Shown here one piece after another: positions 7,563 to 13,451 of a stretch of DNA of 32,017 bases. The stretch spans positions 1 to 32,017 of the forward strand of contig CADBEI010000029.1 in assembly GCA_902793695.1 (NCBI GenBank), written 5' to 3'. This DNA comes from an uncultured Pseudomonadota bacterium. Lineage in GTDB: Bacteria; Pseudomonadota; Alphaproteobacteria; RF32; CAG-239. How positions within the stretch are numbered: the stretch's first letter is position 1; each line of letters opens with the position of its first letter. Position numbers and translations under genes: made by a program. The notes under the pieces are model-generated. The model saw nothing but the letters and a program-made list of their open reading frames with translations, had not been told where the DNA came from and did not search any database.

Positions 7563-7635
7563 GCGGATATGGTGGAATTGGCAGACACGCCAGACTTAGG
7601 AAGGCGTAAGAGTTCAAGTCTCTTTATCCGCACCA
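7563..7635 (+). tRNA. tRNA-Leu(UAG)-like gene with an apparent 12-nt internal deletion
   Basis: The 73-nt segment has a perfect 7-bp acceptor stem (GCGGATA/TATCCGC), an encoded CCA, a leucine-type D-arm (GTGGAATTGGCAGACAC) and a perfect T-arm (AAGAG TTCAAGT CTCTT). The anticodon 5' strand and loop (CCAGA CTTAGG) give anticodon UAG. Then the text jumps to AAGGCG, the 3' half of the long variable arm. Normal class II tRNA-Leu has about 12 more bases here, completing the anticodon stem and the variable-arm 5' strand. As written the anticodon stem cannot form, although ACGCC/GGCGT could pair instead around an 11-nt loop. It is either a pseudogene, an assembly deletion or an unusual tRNA. It stands just upstream of tig. 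Confidence 0.7.
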
Positions 7636-7672
7636 TTTCATTGTGTTAATAACTTATTTTTAGAGAAAAAAC

Positions 7673-9127
7673 ATGAAAGCAAAAGAAGAAAAATCAACAG
7701 GATTAGTAAAAAAATATTCGATTACGATTGACAGCGCCGATTTTGCCGCCGCCGTCGATAAAAAACTGGCCAAAGTGGCTCAGGATATCAAAATGCCGGG
7801 TTTCAGAGCCGGTCATGCTCCGAAGGCTATGATTGAACAAAAATATCGTCCGTCGGTTTTGGGTGAAGTTCTTGATGAAATTATCCGTGATGCAGCCAAT
7901 CAGGTTATTGTTGAAAACAAGCTGCGTCCTGCCGCTACTCCGGATATTAAAATTGAAAAGTTTGAGGACGGCAAAGATATCGAATTTACTATGGAAACGG
8001 AAGTTCTGCCTGAAATTAAACTCGGCGACTTCTCTAAAATTACTCTGAAAAAGTATATTGCCAAAGTTCCGGCCGAAGAAATCGAAACCGCCGTCAAATA
8101 TATGGCTGAATCGCGCCGCAATACCGCTAAAGTGGAAAAAGACCGTGCTGCCAAAAAAGGCGATGTGGTTGTTATTGATTTTGTCGGCTCTATTGACGGC
8201 GTTGAATTCAATGGCGGTAAAGGTAATAACTACCCGTTGGAACTCGGCTCCAACTCCTTTATTCCGGGATACGAAGATCAACTCATCGGTCACAAAGCCG
8301 GCGAAACGGTTAATGTTAAAACCACTTTCCCTGCCGAATATCATGCCAAAGAATTGGCCGGTAAAGAAGCTTTGTTCGTTACCACCATTAAAGAATTGCG
8401 TGAGTTTGTTCCGACCGAAATCAATGATGATTTTGCCAAGTCTGTCGGTGCCAAAGATTTGAATGATTTGAAGGCACAGATTTCCGCCCACATTTCCGGC
8501 AATTACGAAGCTACTTCGCGCATTAAACTCAAACGCGACCTGCTCGATATTTTGGACAAGGAATACAAGTTTGAGATTCCGCAAAAGCTGGTTGATGCCG
8601 AATATGAAATGATTGAAAAACAATATCAGGCCGCCAAAGCCAACAATCGCTTGGACGAAGCCGATAAGAAGCGTGATGAAAAAGATATTCTTGCAGAATA
8701 CAAAGATATTGCTTTGCGTCGTGTTAAGTTAGGTCTGTTGCTCTCCGAAGTCGGCAATGTCAACAAGATTATGCTGTCGGCGGATGATATCAACAAGGCC
8801 ATCATGAACGAGGCCAGAAAATATCCGGGACAAGAAAAGCAGGTATTTGATTATTATAACCGCAACAAGGAAGCTATTGAAGCTTTGCGTGCTCCGGCTT
8901 ATGAAGATAAAATCATCGACTTCATTTTAGGTCAGGCTAAGTTGAACGATACGGAAATTTCCGTAGCCGAGCTTTATGATTTTAACGAAAATGCGCCGAA
9001 AGCCGCCGAGAGTGCGGAAAAATCCGCTCCGAAGGCTAAGTCAGAAAGCAAGACTGCGAGCAAAACAACCAAAACCGCAGCCAAAAAGACAACGACTAAA
9101 AAGACTTCCAAAAAGTCTGCCGCTTAG
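7673..9127 (+). CDS. tig: Trigger factor (ribosome-bound chaperone/PPIase)
   Basis: Trigger factor binds the ribosome exit tunnel at L23 and shields nascent chains. The 484-residue protein has the ribosome-binding signature GFRAGHAP (residues 43-50), an FKBP-type peptidyl-prolyl isomerase domain (about 158-245, GDVVVIDFVGSIDGVEF...LGSNSFIPGYE) and a helical C-terminal chaperone region. It is longer than the usual ~430-450 residues because of a Lys/Ala/Ser/Thr tail from about residue 441 that resembles histone H1-like tails. ATG 7673 has only a weak upstream AGAGA. It follows the tRNA-Leu gene by 37 nt, so co-transcription is likely. The hairpin at 9141-9180 ends the transcript. Confidence 0.96.
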   Translation: MKAKEEKSTGLVKKYSITIDSADFAAAVDKKLAKVAQDIKMPGFRAGHAPKAMIEQKYRPSVLGEVLDEIIRDAANQVIVENKLRPAATPDIKIEKFEDGKDIEFTMETEVLPEIKLGDFSKITLKKYIAKVPAEEIETAVKYMAESRRNTAKVEKDRAAKKGDVVVIDFVGSIDGVEFNGGKGNNYPLELGSNSFIPGYEDQLIGHKAGETVNVKTTFPAEYHAKELAGKEALFVTTIKELREFVPTEINDDFAKSVGAKDLNDLKAQISAHISGNYEATSRIKLKRDLLDILDKEYKFEIPQKLVDAEYEMIEKQYQAAKANNRLDEADKKRDEKDILAEYKDIALRRVKLGLLLSEVGNVNKIMLSADDINKAIMNEARKYPGQEKQVFDYYNRNKEAIEALRAPAYEDKIIDFILGQAKLNDTEISVAELYDFNENAPKAAESAEKSAPKAKSESKTASKTTKTAAKKTTTKKTSKKSAA

Positions 9128-9140
9128 TTAAAGCCGTTAC

Positions 9141-9180
9141 AAAAAAAGAACCTACCGTTTAACCGGTAGGTTCTTTTTTT
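9141..9180. terminator. Bidirectional intrinsic terminator after tig
   Basis: A 16-bp perfect stem (AAAAAAAGAACCTACC paired with its complement at 9165-9180) encloses an 8-nt loop. T-runs arise on both strands, so it can end both tig and the convergent 84-residue gene. Confidence 0.9.
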
Positions 9181-9229
9181 ATAGTATATAATCAATTATC
9201 TCTCTGATAAAACAACTGATTATATGGAT

Positions 9230-9484
9230 TTATCGACCGCTGCGTTTACCGAAACCTCTGGCTTCTGCCGCTTCTATAACTTCCGATTTAACGGTTGCGA
9301 CGGCCTCACTTCTGGTATAACCTTTATCAGTAAGATCTTTTATATCTTTTTCTTTATCTTGAGCAATTTTTTCTCTGAGAATATCGGCTCTTTCCATTGC
9401 AGCATTTCTTTTGGTTTCGAACTCCTGCTCGGTTCCACCGTTTTTAATGAATTTTTCTTTTAATTTTTTAACATCATTATCCAT
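9230..9484 (-). CDS. Small charged helical protein (84 residues), unknown
   Basis: No family is recognised. The start is set at ATG 9484 (MDNDVKKLKEKF), with AAGGAG 7 nt upstream. A longer frame reaching 9520 would begin inside the promoter. The product is rich in Lys, Glu, Asp and Arg and almost wholly helix-prone, with no signal peptide or membrane segment. The end is basic and Gly/Arg-rich (ARGFGKRSGR), which might contact nucleic acid, but this is only a guess. It is monocistronic, driven by a consensus promoter and ended by the terminator shared with tig, so it may be abundantly expressed. Confidence 0.75.
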   Translation of the reverse strand: MDNDVKKLKEKFIKNGGTEQEFETKRNAAMERADILREKIAQDKEKDIKDLTDKGYTRSEAVATVKSEVIEAAEARGFGKRSGR

Positions 9485-9518
9485 TTTTTTTCTCCTTAAT
9501 ACTGTTAACACTGTACGC

Positions 9519-9547
9519 ATTATAACACTACGGTTTTATTTTGTCAA
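9519..9547 (-). promoter_or_regulatory. Consensus sigma70 promoter of the 84-residue gene
   Basis: On the minus strand TTGACA (9547-9542), a 17-bp spacer and TATAAT (9524-9519) match the consensus at every position. Transcription should begin near 9512, leaving a leader of about 28 nt. This is the best promoter match in the window. Confidence 0.88.
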
Positions 9548-9605
9548 TACATTTTCGTACATCAAAAAAATTAATAAAAACCACCTAAAAAATCTGCCGA
9601 TAAGA

Positions 9606-10229
9606 TTATATCTTTACTTGCCGATAGCGCCATACACAGTTTGCCAACGCCAAATAACAAGCCAACTCGCAGCATTCTTCCATCACTTCGCTGTCTATGC
9701 ATTGAAATTCGGCAGCGGTACCGCCGACAATCATCAGCCCGACAATGGAGATATCCCAAATAAAAATCGGCGCTTTTATAATATATTTAATCATCGGTTG
9801 CCAGATTTTATGGCGCAAAAAATAATACAGCATATAAGCCACAAACACCAAACGCGCCCCCTTTGCCAAATAACCGTACGCAAACTCTTCCCAACGGCAT
9901 AAATCTTGCGGATTCAAATAAGCCATACAGAAATAGCCGCGAAACATATTGGTTTCCCGCAAAATCATAAACATCAAAACCAACCCGATAAACACAAACA
10001 TATTATGTTCATGGTGTGTGCAAAAAGCTATTATCGCAGCAATCAGCAACACCGCCAGCTGAATATTTTCCACCCAGCCGTCTTCGACATAATATGCCGC
10101 ATCCGGCCACTGCCAACGCACCAGCGGATATATTGCCAACAACAACGCAACCTCGACAAAGGTCATAAAATTGAACTTCCAATCAATCCGCCTCCACAAA
10201 TTTAAGCAAAAATTCCCTATTGTGCTCAT
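9606..10229 (-). CDS. Polytopic membrane protein, uncharacterised
   Basis: The 207-residue protein has about six hydrophobic helices (near residues 22-38, 55-72, 76-90, 122-138, 155-170 and 183-196). Acidic residues recur at helix ends: VEDGWVENIQL, LRETNMF and a late EVMEECCELACYLAL. That spacing resembles an uncharacterised bacterial membrane family with an EDG..E..Q motif and a C-terminal EE..EL helix. The assignment is from memory and no function can be given. ATG 10229 has GGAG upstream (AAAGGAGAGAAAAA). It stands alone, between the 84-residue gene and a divergent HAD hydrolase. Confidence 0.7.
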   Translation of the reverse strand: MSTIGNFCLNLWRRIDWKFNFMTFVEVALLLAIYPLVRWQWPDAAYYVEDGWVENIQLAVLLIAAIIAFCTHHEHNMFVFIGLVLMFMILRETNMFRGYFCMAYLNPQDLCRWEEFAYGYLAKGARLVFVAYMLYYFLRHKIWQPMIKYIIKAPIFIWDISIVGLMIVGGTAAEFQCIDSEVMEECCELACYLALANCVWRYRQVKI

Positions 10230-10326
10230 TTTTTCTCTCCTTTAATTTTTTGTATGTTATTTTGCCCCAAAAAAACAGAAATATTTTTACACCGTGTGCA
10301 TAATTTGTATAAAAGTCACAAGCATA

Positions 10327-10356
10327 TTGACTTCTGTCTGCCGATTTCGCTATACT
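10327..10356 (+). promoter_or_regulatory. Promoter of the HAD hydrolase gene
   Basis: TTGACT (10327-10332) and TATACT (10351-10356) are 18 bp apart. The start of transcription would lie only about 10 nt before the ATG at 10373, so the leader is very short, just holding the AGAGGAAG ribosome site. Confidence 0.7.
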
Positions 10357-10372
10357 TGCGACAGAGGAAGAT

Positions 10373-11056
10373 ATGACCAAACCAAAAACATTAATTATAT
10401 GGGATTTTGACGGAGTTATTGCCGACAGCGAGCACTTGTGGGTACAAAACTGGATTGATTGTCTGCGCCTTTTTTTCGGTCTGGAATTATCGGAAGAACA
10501 AGTTGAATATTACATCCGCGGCAAGTCCAACAAAACCAAGGTGGAACTGTTGTGCCAAGATTTTCCGTACTTAAAATTCGATGAAGCTTTTTGGGATAAA
10601 CTACGTGAAAATACCGTGCGCCTGATTGCCGCCGAACTCACACTGACGCCGGATATTGAGCCGATTTTTGAAAATCGCCGCTTTGCTCATTGTATTGCCA
10701 CCGGCGCTACCGAACGCAAAAACACGCTGAAAGTGGAAAAACTGCGATTGGATAAATATTTTTCGGCTGACAATATGTTTACCGCCTATGCGGTAGAAAA
10801 CGGTAAACCGGCGCCTGATTTGTTTTTATATGCCGCAAAGAAAATGGGCTATGCACCGGAAAATTGCGTGGTAATTGAAGATTCTCTGGCCGGAATAACG
10901 GCCGGAGTTGCCGCAAAAATGGCAGTAATAGCCTACATCGGCGCCACCGGCAACAACAGCAATGAATATGCCGCAAAATGTCGCTCGGCCGGCGCCACGC
11001 ATATCGCCCGCACCATGCCGGAAGTTGCCGCTGTTTTACACGAATTTTATGAATAA
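10373..11056 (+). CDS. HAD-superfamily hydrolase (beta-phosphoglucomutase/phosphoglycolate-phosphatase-like)
   Basis: The 227-residue protein is a subfamily-I HAD enzyme with an alpha-helical cap. Motif I is WDFDGVIADSE, with nucleophile D11 and acid/base D13. Motif II is the Thr of IATGATERK, motif III the Lys of NGKPAPDLF, and motif IV the ED of VVIEDSLAGITAG. The GxxKPxPDxF and EDSxxGxxAG blocks are typical of beta-phosphoglucomutase, sugar phosphatases and phosphoglycolate phosphatases, so the exact substrate cannot be stated. Probably cytosolic. ATG 10373 has AGAGGAAG just upstream and a good promoter. It is followed by a small membrane-protein gene 53 nt away. Confidence 0.88.
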   Translation: MTKPKTLIIWDFDGVIADSEHLWVQNWIDCLRLFFGLELSEEQVEYYIRGKSNKTKVELLCQDFPYLKFDEAFWDKLRENTVRLIAAELTLTPDIEPIFENRRFAHCIATGATERKNTLKVEKLRLDKYFSADNMFTAYAVENGKPAPDLFLYAAKKMGYAPENCVVIEDSLAGITAGVAAKMAVIAYIGATGNNSNEYAAKCRSAGATHIARTMPEVAAVLHEFYE

Positions 11057-11109
11057 TCTAAAACTTTCGCTCAATTGAAAGTCGCGATTTGCAGTATATT
11101 TTTTAAGCT

Positions 11110-11325
11110 ATGAAATACACTGTAAAAGAAAAATTGGAAATCGCCGAAAGCATTGTTACCATCATTATGTTTGTGATGGCAATTTGGGGGACGATTATCG
11201 CTTATGAAGAACAATTCTGGCAAAAGCTCAACCATGTGGTAAACCATTATCACGAGCAAATCAGCAAACAGGAAAGTGCTCTTATAAACAAGCATTTAGC
11301 CATAAAAATACCGAAAAAAGATTAA
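11110..11325 (+). CDS. Small single-span membrane protein, unknown
   Basis: The 71 residues contain one clear hydrophobic helix (about 14-33, IVTIIMFVMAIWGTIIAY) after a short charged N-terminus. A mixed amphipathic tail rich in His, Gln and Lys follows. No Shine-Dalgarno site is obvious before the ATG, although TATATT at 11095-11100 could be a -10 box. An intrinsic terminator overlaps its stop codon, which supports a real short gene. No family is recognised. Confidence 0.6.
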   Translation: MKYTVKEKLEIAESIVTIIMFVMAIWGTIIAYEEQFWQKLNHVVNHYHEQISKQESALINKHLAIKIPKKD

Positions 11326-11343
11326 CTTTTTCCGGTATTTTTT
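11305..11343 (+). terminator. Intrinsic terminator of the small membrane-protein gene
   Basis: AATACCGAAAAAG pairs with CTTTTTCCGGTATT with one bulged C, followed by a T-run. The left arm lies inside the last codons of the 71-residue gene. Confidence 0.75.
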
Positions 11344-11362
11344 ATTAATCATCCGCGCATTA

Positions 11363-12265
11363 TCAATTTTCGGCACATAAAATCAACACATTCTTTTCGT
11401 TGGCGCGAATACGAGCTTGCAACAAATCATTTGTAGTATCACTACGGCAATGACGATAAATATATTTGCCGTTTTTATAACGCATTTCGCCGACCAACGC
11501 ACCGGAAAGGTCATATTGCTTAACTTCGCCGTTAAGATTACCGTGGTTGTAATTGGCCGTATAATGAATCCGCCCGTTGCCGAAATAAACCTTTTCCCTA
11601 CCGTGTTTCAATCCCTTGGAATAGTTGGTAACCTGCATCAAAGTGCCATCCGGCGTATAGACCGATGTTTCTCCGTTGAGATAGCCGTTTTTATATGTTT
11701 CGTAGGCCACGCTGTCCGTATAGTTTTGCACCACTCTGCCGCTTAATTTCACCCCGATGCTGTCTGTGCAATATTTGAGTTCATTCTTCTTGGTACAAAA
11801 ATAAGAATTGGCGGAATAAATATGCGGATTGGCCTCATAAACCACTCCGCCGCCGGAAACCATATAAGGCACTGCCGAGGTGGTTATCACGTATGATTGC
11901 GAACGCGGTGCCGGACGATGCGGCTGATGTTGCGGTTTATGATATTTACCGTGCTCATGTTCTTTATGATTATCGACGTGTTCGTGTCGGCGGTCTTCGT
12001 CACGGGCTTCGTGATGTTTTTCCGGATGTTTGATTTCCGGCTGTTGCGGCTGCACAATCGGCTTTTCCGGATGTTTAACTTCCGGCTGTTGCGGCTGAAC
12101 TGCCGGCATTTCTTTTGTCGGTTCCGGTGAAAAAGCCCCTTTTGTTACGTTTTTATTTGCTTCAAAATCTTCCCGCAAGCGTTTGGTATAATCTTCCATT
12201 GATTCGACTGCCGCTGCGCTGTCGGTTATCATAAATAACCCGATAAACAATATTATAAAACGCAT
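11363..12265 (-). CDS. Secreted/periplasmic MORN-type (YwqK-like) repeat protein with His/Pro-rich linker
   Basis: The 300-residue protein opens with a signal peptide (MRFIILFIGLFMITDSAAA) and a short helical part. Residues ~50-125 form a Pro/Gln/His-rich linker with two copies of VQPQQPE(V/I)KHPEK and a His-rich stretch (HEHVDNHKEHEHGKYH) that could bind metal. The C-terminal half holds three to four MORN_2/YwqK-like repeats (YKNGYLNGETSVYTPDG, YSKGLKHGREKVYFGNG, YNHGNLNGEVKQYDLSG). Such repeats occur in many envelope-associated proteins, and no enzymatic role is implied. A strong site (AGGAGGTG) precedes ATG 12265. It is divergent from the proline iminopeptidase gene and has its own promoter. 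Confidence 0.85.
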   Translation of the reverse strand: MRFIILFIGLFMITDSAAAVESMEDYTKRLREDFEANKNVTKGAFSPEPTKEMPAVQPQQPEVKHPEKPIVQPQQPEIKHPEKHHEARDEDRRHEHVDNHKEHEHGKYHKPQHQPHRPAPRSQSYVITTSAVPYMVSGGGVVYEANPHIYSANSYFCTKKNELKYCTDSIGVKLSGRVVQNYTDSVAYETYKNGYLNGETSVYTPDGTLMQVTNYSKGLKHGREKVYFGNGRIHYTANYNHGNLNGEVKQYDLSGALVGEMRYKNGKYIYRHCRSDTTNDLLQARIRANEKNVLILCAEN

Positions 12266-12294
12266 TTTTCACCTCCTGAACGATTAACAAAATT

Positions 12295-12322
12295 ATTATA
12301 ACAATCGGCGGCAAAAAAACAA
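12295..12322 (-). promoter_or_regulatory. Promoter of the MORN-repeat gene
   Basis: On the minus strand TTGTTT (12322-12317), a 16-bp spacer and TATAAT (12300-12295). Transcription would start about 25 nt before ATG 12265. Confidence 0.6.
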
Positions 12323-12379
12323 GTAAATTACACTATTTATCCATACGGGATAATTTTCCGACAATCAGGCACTTTATGC

Positions 12380-12407
12380 TTGCAACTTAAAACAAATCAA
12401 TTATACT
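12380..12407 (+). promoter_or_regulatory. Promoter of the proline iminopeptidase gene
   Basis: TTGCAA (12380-12385) and TATACT (12402-12407) are 16 bp apart. This places the transcription start near 12413 and rules out an upstream start codon for the gene at 12380. Confidence 0.65.
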
Positions 12408-12433
12408 CAAAAAAAACAACGAAAGGGTATAAG

Positions 12434-13363
12434 ATGTTTTGGAATTTGTTTCAGCGTATGCCGCAGCCGTTTGATGAGGGCTATCTGCCGATAACAGACG
12501 GACATCGGATTCATTATTACCAATACGGTAATCCGGTTGGAATTCCGGTATTGTCTTTTCACGGCGGTCCGGGAGGTTCATCGCGCCCTAAATATGCCAA
12601 ACTCTTTGATTTAAAGCGCTATCGTTTTTTACAGTTTGATCAACGCGGTTGCGGTTTATCCGAAGCCAACGATTTATTGTTCCGCAACGAAACATCCTAT
12701 TTATTACAAGACGCCACACATTTGTTGGCTTATTTGCATATCAACGAACCGATTGTCGTACACGGAGCTTCTTGGGGTTCAACTCTGGCATTGTTGTTTG
12801 CCGAGGCTTATCCGAAATTGGTGCGCCGCATTGTGGTTTCTTCAATATTTTTGGCGCGAGAAGAAGATTATATGTGGGTAAAACGCGACAGTGAGCGTTT
12901 TTATCCGGATTTATGGGAGCAAATGCATAAAATTCTACCGGAAAAGAAATTTTTTGATACCTACGAAAAATTGCTGTTCTCCGACAAAGAAGAAGATAAC
13001 CGGTCGGCGCTTTCCTATTACGGCAGCTATGAATACAAACTCGGTCAACTTAATCCGAAATTTATGCCGGTTGAGGAACTTGATGAACATGGTCTGAAAA
13101 GTGCCCGAATTTATCATCATTACGATAAAAATCGCTATTTTATCAACGAAAATCAAATTCTGCGCAACATCGACAAAATCAGCCATATTCCGGCTCTCAT
13201 TGCTCACGACCGCATGGATTTTTGCTGTCCGCTCAAGCAGGCTTGGGATTTACACACGGCACTACCGCAAGCCGAGTTCAGAATAGTTCCGGTTTACGGC
13301 CACTCTAACCCTAAACTCTTAAAAGAAGTCAAAAAAATGATTCGGACGGCCGATAAAGAATAA
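12434..13363 (+). CDS. pip: Proline iminopeptidase-like alpha/beta hydrolase (peptidase family S33)
   Basis: Enzymes of this family release N-terminal proline from peptides. The start is ATG 12434 (309 residues), with GAAAGGG 6 nt upstream; an in-frame codon at 12380 lies inside the promoter. Visible motifs are the oxyanion-hole HGGPGG (residues 43-48), DQRGCGLSE (69-77), the nucleophile elbow GASWG (S113), the acid D262 in AHDRMD and the base H290 in YGHSN. Length and the order of motifs fit bacterial S33 prolyl aminopeptidases. The sequence is divergent: GASWG replaces the usual GGSWG. The exact substrate is therefore likely but not certain. Probably cytosolic. Confidence 0.85.
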   Translation: MFWNLFQRMPQPFDEGYLPITDGHRIHYYQYGNPVGIPVLSFHGGPGGSSRPKYAKLFDLKRYRFLQFDQRGCGLSEANDLLFRNETSYLLQDATHLLAYLHINEPIVVHGASWGSTLALLFAEAYPKLVRRIVVSSIFLAREEDYMWVKRDSERFYPDLWEQMHKILPEKKFFDTYEKLLFSDKEEDNRSALSYYGSYEYKLGQLNPKFMPVEELDEHGLKSARIYHHYDKNRYFINENQILRNIDKISHIPALIAHDRMDFCCPLKQAWDLHTALPQAEFRIVPVYGHSNPKLLKEVKKMIRTADKE

Positions 13364-13390
13364 AAATTGCGAATTTATACACAAAAAGAC

Positions 13391-13419
13391 TGGACAAAAT
13401 AAAAAAGTCGTGCTATAAT
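13391..13419 (+). promoter_or_regulatory. Promoter of the unknown 13452-16874 operon
   Basis: TGGACA (13391-13396), a 17-bp spacer and TATAAT (13414-13419) form a near-consensus sigma70 site. Transcription would begin near 13426, about 26 nt before the ATG at 13452. Confidence 0.8.
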
Positions 13420-13451
13420 AAGCGTAATAAAAGTTACTGAAAGTGCGGAAA

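Noticed and set aside
7703..8623. Phe/Asn-rich 306-residue minus-strand ORF opposite tig
   Set aside because: It is the antisense shadow of the trigger-factor gene, with no ribosome site or family resemblance.
9485..9520. Longer start for the 84-residue gene at 9520
   Set aside because: It would lie within the -10 box of a perfect promoter; ATG 9484 has AAGGAG at 7 nt.
12380..12433. Upstream start for the proline iminopeptidase
   Set aside because: The region contains the -35 and -10 boxes; ATG 12434 has the ribosome site.
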